DNA of 33,458 nt, from positions 1 through 33,458 of the IMG/VR virus record IMGVR_UViG_3300025132_000152. One strand, given 5' to 3'. The stretch comes from a virus. The notes beneath the pieces are model-generated. The model was not told where the DNA came from. It saw only the letters and a program-made list of their open reading frames with translations, and made no database searches. This document shows, piece after piece, positions 6,213 to 13,288 of the stretch (position 1 is its first letter; each line of letters opens with the position of its first letter). The translations under genes were made by a program, and so were the position numbers.

Positions 6213-6394
6213 AGTCCTACCAAATCATCTACAACCATGTAGATATTGAACACCCTAGCAGTCCTGTTGTGGCCTCTAGGGTTATCTTTGCGCCTGATAT
6301 CACCGAAGCTCTCAAGAAATTCCTTCACGAATGGAACGGAGCATACGATGAGATCAAAGAAATTAAACTTTACAAGCCAACTAAAAAGAAATGA
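6209..6394 (+). CDS. Early hypothetical protein, 61 residues
   Basis: A 61-residue protein read from an ATGA overlap. It has alternating beta and alpha segments: YQIIYNHVDI, VASRVIFAPDI, then a helix TEALKKFLHEW, a strand IKEIKLY and a basic tail KPTKKK. The shape fits a small alpha/beta fold similar to phage 'function unknown' proteins in which a strand is followed by an 'apditEAlkkF' helix. The lysine tail may bind nucleic acid. Its stop overlaps the ATG of the following gene. No assigned function. Confidence 0.6.
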   Translation: MKSYQIIYNHVDIEHPSSPVVASRVIFAPDITEALKKFLHEWNGAYDEIKEIKLYKPTKKK

Positions 6395-6723
6395 CAATCA
6401 ACACCGACCAGCAAATTTATTTACTTGCAGAAAAGAAACCTAACAGAGCGCACGCTAACAGTAACGGCCACGTTCTTTATTATTATTCTCAGTCAAACAC
6501 CTGGATAGGCTCTAGTTATAGCTTCAATCCAGAGGGTGCAACCCATTGGATGATGTTACCCGACAGTCCTGCGCCAACTAAACCACCAGAAGAGTTGCAA
6601 GATGAGGCGTTTAACGCCTGGTTAAAAGAAAAGTATGTGGATGTAGTCATTAGAACTGCTATGTATCCAACACTTAAAGAAGTATTTTTATTAGGAGTTA
6701 AACACGGAGAGCCACAATTATGA
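6391..6723 (+). CDS. DUF551-like hypothetical protein
   Basis: A 110-residue protein. Residues about 20-60 contain HVLYYYSQSNTWIGSS followed by THWMMLPDSPAPTKPP, which strongly resembles the 'vlvY ... THWMPLPePP' signature of DUF551-type phage proteins. The C-terminal half is a helical segment (FNAWLKEKYVDVVIRTAMYP, then a Leu/Val-rich helix). It starts in ATGA overlap with the previous gene and ends the same way into the next. DUF551 proteins are typically encoded among phage accessory genes and have no proven role. The assignment is from motif memory only. Confidence 0.6.
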   Translation: MTINTDQQIYLLAEKKPNRAHANSNGHVLYYYSQSNTWIGSSYSFNPEGATHWMMLPDSPAPTKPPEELQDEAFNAWLKEKYVDVVIRTAMYPTLKEVFLLGVKHGEPQL

Positions 6724-6830
6724 ATACATATATATTTTTTCCTGATCGAGAATATTGGAAAACAAGCAAAACAGAAAAAGATTACAAAAAATTATTTATT
6801 AAAATAAAAATTAAAAACCAGGAAAAATAA
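6720..6830 (+). CDS. Possible Lys-rich mini-protein, 36 residues
   Basis: A 36-residue frame beginning MNTYIFFPDREYW and continuing almost entirely with Lys, Ile, Thr and Tyr. It starts in ATGA overlap with the preceding gene, which favours translation. The codons from 6770 to 6830 are so A-rich that the same stretch may instead be an AT-rich spacer or unwinding element. I recognise no homologue. Low-confidence gene. Confidence 0.35.
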   Translation: MNTYIFFPDREYWKTSKTEKDYKKLFIKIKIKNQEK

Positions 6831-6833
6831 AGA

Positions 6834-7031
6834 ATGGAAACAACTAAACCAAAAGGAGAAAAGGTACAGGCAACACTTAGCTCCGAGACTTTTCGCAGGG
6901 TCAAGGCACTAGCTAAAGCTAAGAACATATCTGACAGTGAGGTTATGAATTACATAGCGCAGTCCTGGATGGTCGATAACTTCGATAAAGAGTATGGATT
7001 TTGGAAGAAGAAAATACAAGAACAGAGTTAG
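6834..7031 (+). CDS. Ribbon-helix-helix regulator (CopG/Arc type)
   Basis: A 65-residue protein with a ribbon-helix-helix pattern: a strand VQATLSSETF followed by two helices (RRVKALAKAKN and SDSEVMNYIAQSWM). Such proteins dimerise, place the paired strands in the DNA major groove, and act as repressors or partners of other DNA-binding proteins. The gene overlaps the start of the RNA polymerase gene by 31 nt, so translation of the two is linked. It could set the early-to-middle switch or act on host promoters. Its targets cannot be read from the sequence; the short palindromic or repeated elements near 4.36-4.57 kb are candidates. Confidence 0.6.
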   Translation: METTKPKGEKVQATLSSETFRRVKALAKAKNISDSEVMNYIAQSWMVDNFDKEYGFWKKKIQEQS

Positions 7032-9382
7032 ACCAGGAGAAACTTGAAAGGGAGATGCTAACTCTAGGCTGCGATAGAGTTAGACTCCTGGGTAATCGAC
7101 AAAAGAAAAACAAAATGGAGTCTCTCTCTAAATGGGGTGAGGCTCTATCTGCACATGGATGCAATGAAATAGTCCTGCACTTGCGAGCTATCCGTAAGAA
7201 GATAGAGAAGGGAGTAGCTGGTAAGAACTTTGCTAGTCTTATGCCCTTAACTTTTCTTCCTGCTCAACAAGTAGCTGCTTGTGGGGTGCGTACAGTAGTG
7301 GATAGTCTCAGTGCTAATCCAACTTTGCACTCTGTTGCTACAGATATAGCTGATAAATTATGGATAGAGACAATGCTCGATAGGGCAAGCCTCCTAGAAT
7401 TAAAGAACTTTAGGCGTGGTAGAAGTAGAAAGGCACATAAGATGGCTTACATCAGGAGGATGGAGGCCACAGAAAACTGGACTCCTAAAGAAAGGATGGC
7501 ATCAGGAGTCCTGCTCATTGAATTGATAGAAAAATATACTGGATTGATAGAGATAAAGCTAGACAAGGCAGTTAAACCACCGAGAAGAATAGTCTTGCCG
7601 ACTGAGCAATGCCTTGAATGGGTAAGTAATGTAAAAGACCAGCAAGAATTGATGACTCCTAACTGGTTGCCTATGTATATTCCTCCCCGACCCTGGACTA
7701 GCACCCTTGATGGAGGTTACAGAAATAAAAATCTACCGCTAACTCTTATGAAGAGTAACTCTGAGCTAGTAGCACAGAGAACTACAGGTAAAGAACAGTT
7801 TATACAGGCAGCAAACGTACATCAATCAGTACCCTGGATGGTAAACAGTTGGATGTTGGAGCAAGTTACCCACGCATACGAAAGAAACATAGAAGTTGGC
7901 TGCTTATTACCAAGGGAGGGGTGGCCTGTTGATCCATACCCCAAGCATTTACCAGAAGATCACCCAGGTATTATCAAATGGAGGTATAAAGCTAGAGCTA
8001 TACACGAAAAGAATGATAAGACCAGGGGTGGAAGGATCGCCCAGGCTAAAACATTATGGGTAGCACAGAAATTCAGAGAAGAGAAAGAGATATATTTTCC
8101 TATGAGCCTAGACTTCAGAGGCAGATACTACTACCGACCTCCTTACCTCAACCCTCAAGGTAATGATGTATCAAGGTCGCTATTATTATTTGCTAATGGT
8201 ACTAAGATAGATAGTCCAGAGGCAGAGAACTGGCTACGCATACATGGTGCTAACTTATATGGCCTGGGGAAATCAGATTGGCAGACCAGGATAGATTGGA
8301 CTGAAGAAAAACTTAGATATATCTTAGATGCTGGTAAAGATCCCTGGACTAACGCAGAATTTTGGATGAGAGCAGATAAACCCTGGTCATTCTTAGCTTT
8401 TTGTCGCTCCTTCTATCTATACAGGACAATTCCAGATTACAAATGCAATTTACCAGCGATGTTGGACTGCACTTGCTCTGGAATACAGCATTATGCCTCG
8501 CTTTTAAGGTCAAAAGAGATGGGATTGCTAGTTAATCTTGAGAATGATGAGACACCAAGGGATATATATGCAGAAGTAATCAACAAAGTTAACAATAGAT
8601 TGCGTAAAAGTGACGATCATCGAGCAAAGAAGTGGTTAATGCTGCAACCTGATAGGTCACTAGCCAAGCCGTGCGTTATGACTACTCCTTACTCTGCTAC
8701 AAACACGGCATTTTATTTCTTTGCTTACGATTGGGCTACAAAAAGAGCTAAAGATTTGTATGGTCACGGCAGCTGGACTACAAAGAAAGGATCAATGTCG
8801 ACTATGCACTACATGGCACGCATATTACATACAGAAGCAACGTCATTAATACAGCCAGCAGTCGAAGCAATGAAGTGGTTTAAGTTTATAGGTAAGGAAG
8901 CAGGAAAGAATGATGTAGCACTTGAATGGACTACGCCTTCGGGGTTGTTAGTGCATCAGGAGTACAGCGACACAAAGTTATCGAGGATCAGGCTTAAGTA
9001 TTTATCAGATATTTATTTAGATATACGAACACAAGTAGATAAACCTGGCCTAGATAGCAAGAGAATGAGTTATGCTTTATCTGCAAACGTACTTCATAGT
9101 TTTGATAGCAGTCACATGGCAGCTACAACTGTGGATTCAATGAAATACATACAAAATATAGGAGGCATACACGACTGCTTTACCACCACTCCAGCAGAAA
9201 TGTCACAGCTAAGAGATTCAGTAAGAAAAACTTTTGCAGATATGTATGCACATGATTGGTTGTCAGATATAAAAGTAAAGCTAACATCACAAATACCAGG
9301 CACTAAGGGTATGCCTAGTGAGCCACAGCACGGAACTCTTGACCCTAATATCACACGTCATTCAAATTATTTCATCACATGA
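7001..9382 (+). CDS. T7-type single-subunit RNA polymerase (gp1)
   Basis: A 793-residue DNA-dependent RNA polymerase (T7 gp1 has 883) that would transcribe the replication and virion genes. Visible landmarks: LDFRGRYY near 370-377; the catalytic Asp489 in LDCTCSGIQH (T7 Asp537); AKPCVMTTPY with Lys556 and Tyr564, eight residues apart as are T7 Lys631 and Tyr639; and GGIHDCF with Asp725 (T7 Asp812). The C-terminus ends in aromatic YFIT, recalling the FAFA end of T7. The start is TTG at 7001, overlapping the ribbon-helix-helix gene; ATG at 7055 is possible but would cut a conserved-looking N-terminal helix. The stop overlaps the SSB start (ATGA). The N-terminal promoter-binding domain is shorter than in T7, so the promoter is not predictable from T7. 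Confidence 0.96.
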   Translation: MEEENTRTELDQEKLEREMLTLGCDRVRLLGNRQKKNKMESLSKWGEALSAHGCNEIVLHLRAIRKKIEKGVAGKNFASLMPLTFLPAQQVAACGVRTVVDSLSANPTLHSVATDIADKLWIETMLDRASLLELKNFRRGRSRKAHKMAYIRRMEATENWTPKERMASGVLLIELIEKYTGLIEIKLDKAVKPPRRIVLPTEQCLEWVSNVKDQQELMTPNWLPMYIPPRPWTSTLDGGYRNKNLPLTLMKSNSELVAQRTTGKEQFIQAANVHQSVPWMVNSWMLEQVTHAYERNIEVGCLLPREGWPVDPYPKHLPEDHPGIIKWRYKARAIHEKNDKTRGGRIAQAKTLWVAQKFREEKEIYFPMSLDFRGRYYYRPPYLNPQGNDVSRSLLLFANGTKIDSPEAENWLRIHGANLYGLGKSDWQTRIDWTEEKLRYILDAGKDPWTNAEFWMRADKPWSFLAFCRSFYLYRTIPDYKCNLPAMLDCTCSGIQHYASLLRSKEMGLLVNLENDETPRDIYAEVINKVNNRLRKSDDHRAKKWLMLQPDRSLAKPCVMTTPYSATNTAFYFFAYDWATKRAKDLYGHGSWTTKKGSMSTMHYMARILHTEATSLIQPAVEAMKWFKFIGKEAGKNDVALEWTTPSGLLVHQEYSDTKLSRIRLKYLSDIYLDIRTQVDKPGLDSKRMSYALSANVLHSFDSSHMAATTVDSMKYIQNIGGIHDCFTTTPAEMSQLRDSVRKTFADMYAHDWLSDIKVKLTSQIPGTKGMPSEPQHGTLDPNITRHSNYFIT

Positions 9383-9993
9383 CTACTAAAAGAAAAACAC
9401 TAATCACAAAGACACCAGTTTGTAGATTCCAATACACCTGGGTAGTAGAGGCAGACACTAAGTATGAACCAATGTGGAAGGTTACTTGCCTTATACCTAT
9501 GGATAAAGCACTCGACTTAGAAAAAGAACTGGAAGGATTCCTTGAAGAACATAAGCAAGAGGTTAAAGCTGCTGATCCTGACAAGAAATTTAAGTTAGCT
9601 AACAAGCCCTGGAGTTATGAAAAGATAGACGATGGAGAAGGAGAACAGGATTACTTTGTTGTAAAAACTAAGATGCCAACAGGAGGTATCAATAGAACTA
9701 CAGGAGAGCAATGGCACATGACACCACCTGTATTATTTAATGCAGATAACCAACTGATGACAGAAGAGGAGAAGCAGAAGGTTAACAAGTGTGGTCAAGG
9801 TACACTAGGACAAGTCAACTTACGCTGCCAAGGTTACTCTGGTAATTTTGGGGTGGGTGTAAAGATACAACCACAAGCAGTAAAGATACACAAACACGTT
9901 GAGTATGTTAAATCAGCCCAGGACTTCGGCTTCGATGCGCCAAGCAAAGCAGTCATACCACTCGAAGCGGACTTCGACTCAAACGAGTTCTAG
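9379..9993 (+). CDS. ssDNA-binding protein (gp2.5-like)
   Basis: A 204-residue single-stranded DNA-binding protein of the T7 gp2.5 type, with an OB-fold-like middle and the signature acidic tail ending in an aromatic residue (EADFDSNEF). In T7 this tail contacts DNA polymerase and primase-helicase, and the protein coats ssDNA and promotes annealing. Here it is kept although no phage polymerase gene is seen. The gene starts in ATGA overlap with the RNA polymerase gene, and its last 59 nt also encode the start of endonuclease I. The assignment rests on position between RNA polymerase and gp3, size, and the acidic/aromatic tail. Confidence 0.88.
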   Translation: MTTKRKTLITKTPVCRFQYTWVVEADTKYEPMWKVTCLIPMDKALDLEKELEGFLEEHKQEVKAADPDKKFKLANKPWSYEKIDDGEGEQDYFVVKTKMPTGGINRTTGEQWHMTPPVLFNADNQLMTEEEKQKVNKCGQGTLGQVNLRCQGYSGNFGVGVKIQPQAVKIHKHVEYVKSAQDFGFDAPSKAVIPLEADFDSNEF

Positions 9994-10375
9994 ATATAGA
10001 AGTAAATTCGAGGCAACTGTTGCTAAGAACCTTGATGACAACAAAATTAAATTCTCTTATGAAACCCTCAACATTGATTACATCCTCAATAGCAGTTACT
10101 GCCCTGACATCATCTTCGATAATGGGATTATATGCGAAATTAAAGGCGTACTCGATAAGGAAACAAGGAGAAAACATCTTGCGGTCAAGGCGCAACATCC
10201 CGAATTAGACATACGTTTTGTATTTCAGAACAGCAAGAACAAACTAACTAAAGCTAAAGGAAGTCTGACTTACGCCAAGTGGTGTGATAGGCACGGCTTC
10301 CTATACGCTGACAAAATTATCCCACCAGAATGGTATGCAGACAAGCAAATACATAAGCAAAGAGCCTTGCCCTGA
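9935..10375 (+). CDS. Endonuclease I, Holliday-junction resolvase (gp3-like)
   Basis: A 146-residue protein from the ATG at 9935, close to T7 gp3 (149). Conserved features: YRSKFEATVAKNL with the first catalytic Glu, the CPDII Asp, and the CEIKG motif (E-x-K) of the metal-binding site, then RRKHLAVKAQHPELDIR and a C-terminal IIPPEWY, all matching T7 gp3 in order. It resolves branched DNA before packaging and helps degrade host DNA. AGGA lies about 10 nt before this ATG; ATG 9905 or TTG 9899 would extend it further into the gp2.5 gene. The 3' end overlaps the primase-helicase gene by 41 nt. Confidence 0.93.
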   Translation: MRQAKQSYHSKRTSTQTSSRYRSKFEATVAKNLDDNKIKFSYETLNIDYILNSSYCPDIIFDNGIICEIKGVLDKETRRKHLAVKAQHPELDIRFVFQNSKNKLTKAKGSLTYAKWCDRHGFLYADKIIPPEWYADKQIHKQRALP

Positions 10376-11951
10376 GTGTCAATCAAAAGATAACGTAGCT
10401 GTCTATGACGATGGACATAAGTATTGTTTTGGCTGCGGTTGGCAGTTCCAACCACCTAAAGATAAACCTATTAAGTTTGAGAAACCATTTAAGATGAAGG
10501 TCACACCTCTACTTCCATTCGTTACACCAAAGGAATTGCCTAAACGTGGAATCACCAAAGAAACTTGCGAACTATATGACTATGGGTATGCAGAATTTAA
10601 CAACCAGGTAGTCCAGGTTGCTACATACCACGACAAGATAGGCAAGCCTGTTGCACAGCATCTTCGATACAAAGATAAAAGATTTGGATGGGTCGGAGAC
10701 ACTAGCAATATGCAACTTTGGGGTCAAAAAATTTGGAGACAAAACCACGGAACTGAAACCAATATCTTTGCTGTAATCACAGAAGGAGAAGTTGATTGTC
10801 TTACTATCTCACAGATACAAGGTAATCGTTTTCCTGTAGTTAGTTTGCCAAATGGCTGTCAGTCGGCTAATAAGTACATAGCTGCAAACTTAGAATGGTT
10901 ATCACAATTCAATCGTATTGTTATTTGTTTCGATAGTGACGAGCCTGGCATGGCTGCTGCCGAGAAAGCAGTTGAAATCCTACCTCCTGGAAAGGCAGCT
11001 ATATGTAGATTGCCAAGAAAGGATGCTAACGAAATGCTCCTCGCAGGAGAAGGGGAAGAACTTAAGGATCTCTTATGGAAAGCAATCCCTGCTAGACCAG
11101 ATGGAATACATAACGCCTATGATTTATGGGAACAACTGATAAAGAAAGACGAGACAGGTGTATGTAGTTATCCATATCCAATACTTAACAAGATGTGCCA
11201 GGGGTTTCGTAAGCAAGCACTCGTAACTATCTGCGCAGGAACAGGGTCGGGAAAGAGTTTACTCTGTCGAGAATTTGCTTATCACTTTTTAAACAATGGA
11301 TTAAAGGTGGGTTGGATTGGATTGGAAGAGAGCAGTAAGAGAAGTATGCAAGGCATACTGTCTGTTGCATTAAACAAACCATTGCATCTTAAGCAGGAAG
11401 AAGTAGATGAAAAAGAATTACGCCAGGCATTTGACTACTTGTTTGCTGGCAATAGGTTCTTACTCCTGGAACATTTTGGTTCACTAGATCCAGATAGGTT
11501 ACTAGAACAGATAACATACATGGCAACAGGAGAGAACTGTGACGTTATCTTCCTTGACCACATTAGTATTGTTGTCTCAGGATTAACTGTTGGAGATGAG
11601 AGAAAGCAAATTGATGTATGTGTTACCAAGCTAAGACAAGTAGTAGAGAAGACAGGGGTAGGTTTAGTTATGGTCAGTCACTTGCGTAGGACTGATGGTA
11701 AACCAGCTGAAGATGGAGGCGACATAAATCTAGCTAGCTTGAGAGGAAGTTCAAGCATAGCCCAGTTATCCGACCTCGTAATTTGCGGCATCAGATCACA
11801 GACTGACGAAGAAAAGAACAATGAACTACAACTAAAAGTGTTAAAGAATAGACACACAGGTTGTCTAGGGATGGCAGATAAACTTACATATACAGAAGAG
11901 ACAGGTAGACTTGCAGCTACAGCTGCGGATTTTTTTGGAGAAAAATTATGA
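10335..11951 (+). CDS. Primase-helicase (gp4-like)
   Basis: A 538-residue bifunctional protein (T7 gp4 has 566) that primes and unwinds DNA at the fork. An N-terminal zinc ribbon has Cys12, 15, 31 and 34. The Toprim primase core shows TEGEVD (Glu150, Glu152) and DSDEPG (200-205). The RecA/DnaB-type helicase has Walker A AGTGSGKS (301-308), Walker B DVIFLDH (403-409) and a VSHLRR motif. I chose the ATG at 10335 because it directly precedes the zinc ribbon; an upstream frame extension lies inside gp3. The C-terminus (TAADFFGEKL) lacks the long acidic tail by which T7 gp4 contacts DNA polymerase. The stop overlaps the exonuclease ATG by 4 nt, where T7 would have gene 5. Confidence 0.95.
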   Translation: MQTSKYISKEPCPECQSKDNVAVYDDGHKYCFGCGWQFQPPKDKPIKFEKPFKMKVTPLLPFVTPKELPKRGITKETCELYDYGYAEFNNQVVQVATYHDKIGKPVAQHLRYKDKRFGWVGDTSNMQLWGQKIWRQNHGTETNIFAVITEGEVDCLTISQIQGNRFPVVSLPNGCQSANKYIAANLEWLSQFNRIVICFDSDEPGMAAAEKAVEILPPGKAAICRLPRKDANEMLLAGEGEELKDLLWKAIPARPDGIHNAYDLWEQLIKKDETGVCSYPYPILNKMCQGFRKQALVTICAGTGSGKSLLCREFAYHFLNNGLKVGWIGLEESSKRSMQGILSVALNKPLHLKQEEVDEKELRQAFDYLFAGNRFLLLEHFGSLDPDRLLEQITYMATGENCDVIFLDHISIVVSGLTVGDERKQIDVCVTKLRQVVEKTGVGLVMVSHLRRTDGKPAEDGGDINLASLRGSSSIAQLSDLVICGIRSQTDEEKNNELQLKVLKNRHTGCLGMADKLTYTEETGRLAATAADFFGEKL

Positions 11952-12691
11952 CGCTATTAATTGATGCTGATTGGCTAATCTATTCTTCTTGCTGTGCTTG
12001 CGAGACAGATTTTAGGGCTGACGATGGATCGCATTTACTGCACAGTACAGAAAAAGACTGCATGGATCTAGTCGACTTACGGATAGAAGGATATAAGAAG
12101 TTAACTAATGACAACAGCGGAGTGATAATGTGCTTCACTCAATACCCAACCTTTCGTCATGGGATATACCAGGACTACAAAGCTAACAGGGTAGGCAAGC
12201 GTCATCCACTAGCATTGCGTGATGTCATACAAATAACTAAAGAGTGCTATCACTCTGTTGCTTTTAACGGACTCGAAGGAGATGACGTAATGGGATTATT
12301 GGCAACGAATGGTCAGCATGATAATCCTATTATTGTTTCTCCAGATAAAGATATGAGAGGAGTACCTTGTACCCTACTTGCTAACGATGACCTTGAATTA
12401 ATTACAAGAAAGAAAGCAGATAGACATTGGATGCAACAGGTATTATCAGGAGATCATACAGATAATATCGAAGGACTTGTAGGAGTTGGGCCAAAGACAG
12501 CAGAGAAAATGTTAGAAGGTGCAACTACTGTCGAAGAGATGTGGGATAAGGTAGTGAAAAGTTACGAAAAGAAAAACAAAACCTATGCCGATGCAATAAT
12601 GACAGCCCAACTTACTCGCATCCTTCGGGATGAAGAGTACAATTACACTACAGGAGAGGTACAGTTATGGCAGCCATTGACGATACAGTAA
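11948..12691 (+). CDS. 5'-3' exonuclease (gp6-like, FEN/PIN fold)
   Basis: A 247-residue 5' nuclease of the FEN superfamily, shorter than T7 gp6 (300). Metal-binding acids are in place: Asp6 and Asp8 (LLIDADW), Glu110, Asp112 and Asp113 (LEGDDVMG), Asp133 and Asp135 (SPDKDMRG), and Asp169 and Asp172 (SGDHTDNIEG). A helix-hairpin-helix follows (VGVGPKTAEKML). In T7 the enzyme removes RNA primers and degrades host DNA to supply nucleotides. It is immediately downstream of primase-helicase with a 4-nt overlap. In the absence of a phage polymerase it may work with host DNA polymerase I or III. Confidence 0.92.
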   Translation: MTLLIDADWLIYSSCCACETDFRADDGSHLLHSTEKDCMDLVDLRIEGYKKLTNDNSGVIMCFTQYPTFRHGIYQDYKANRVGKRHPLALRDVIQITKECYHSVAFNGLEGDDVMGLLATNGQHDNPIIVSPDKDMRGVPCTLLANDDLELITRKKADRHWMQQVLSGDHTDNIEGLVGVGPKTAEKMLEGATTVEEMWDKVVKSYEKKNKTYADAIMTAQLTRILRDEEYNYTTGEVQLWQPLTIQ

Positions 12692-12867
12692 ACGAAGGCT
12701 ATCCAGCTATTGACGAAGCACTTATTATTAAACTTAAAGAGCTATTTCCAGATCGCTGCCCTACGATTGATATGACGGATCGTGAGATTTGGTTATATTC
12801 TGGTCAGGTAAAGCTGGTAAAAATTCTTGAATCAGTTTATATTGAACAAAACAACCTACAAAATTAG
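12667..12867 (+). CDS. Small hypothetical protein between exonuclease and virion genes
   Basis: A 66-residue protein with a strong ribosome binding site (AGGAGAGG, 12651-12658) inside the end of the exonuclease gene, which it overlaps by 25 nt. The sequence is helix-turn-helix-like in layout: IDEALIIKLKELFPDRCP, then MTDREIWLYSGQVKLVKILESVY. This resembles small proteins encoded just before the portal module in cyanophages. I have no function for it; a helix REIWLYSGQVKLVKIL could be a DNA- or protein-binding surface. Confidence 0.65.
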   Translation: MAAIDDTVNEGYPAIDEALIIKLKELFPDRCPTIDMTDREIWLYSGQVKLVKILESVYIEQNNLQN

Positions 12868-12871
12868 AGCT

Positions 12872-13288
12872 ATGTGTAGAGGTGGCGGTGGTGGTAACGA
12901 CAAGGCGGAAGCCGAAAGGAGACACCAAGAGCAAATGGATCTGCAAAGGGAGCAAATGCGTATCCAACAGGAACAGTTTGAACAAAACTTAGCCTTACAA
13001 CGTGAAAGGTTTGAGCAACAGCAAGCAGCTGCTATAGCTGATCCTCCTGCTCCTCCAGAAGAGATAGCAGAAACTGCTGCAAGTGCAACAGAAGTAGCTC
13101 CTGCTCCGTTAGCTGATCCTTCTGCTCAAGGTGCTAACGCACAAACAGCAGCTGGTGCAGCATCTATGCAAATAGGTACGACTTCTGCTAGACCTTTAAC
13201 CAAATCGGGATCAGGAAGAAGACAGTACAGAACTGATTTAATTCCTAGTGCTGGTGGTTCTGGTGGGTTATCTATTCCTAACGTGTAA
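12872..13288 (+). CDS. Probable virion assembly protein, gp7.3-like
   Basis: A 138-residue protein starting MCRGGGGGNDK. Residues about 10-55 form a Gln/Glu/Arg-rich coiled coil (EQMRIQQEQFEQNLALQRE); the middle is Ala/Pro-rich and disordered; the end is SGSGRRQYRTDLIPSAGGSGGLSIPNV-like, Gly-rich with basic residues. T7 gp7.3, a tail assembly and host-range protein encoded just before the portal, has the same kind of basic and Gly-rich C-terminus (GGGINI), so I call this gp7.3-like. Gene position agrees. The MC start is shared with the internal virion protein at 20802. The next gene begins right after the stop. Confidence 0.65.
   Translation: MCRGGGGGNDKAEAERRHQEQMDLQREQMRIQQEQFEQNLALQRERFEQQQAAAIADPPAPPEEIAETAASATEVAPAPLADPSAQGANAQTAAGAASMQIGTTSARPLTKSGSGRRQYRTDLIPSAGGSGGLSIPNV

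Noticed and set aside
10284-10334. Upstream extension of primase-helicase
   Set aside because: Lies inside endonuclease I coding sequence and adds no conserved residues before the zinc ribbon.
10918-11139. Alternative-frame 73-residue reading within primase-helicase
   Set aside because: Inside the conserved Toprim to linker region with all motifs in the other frame.
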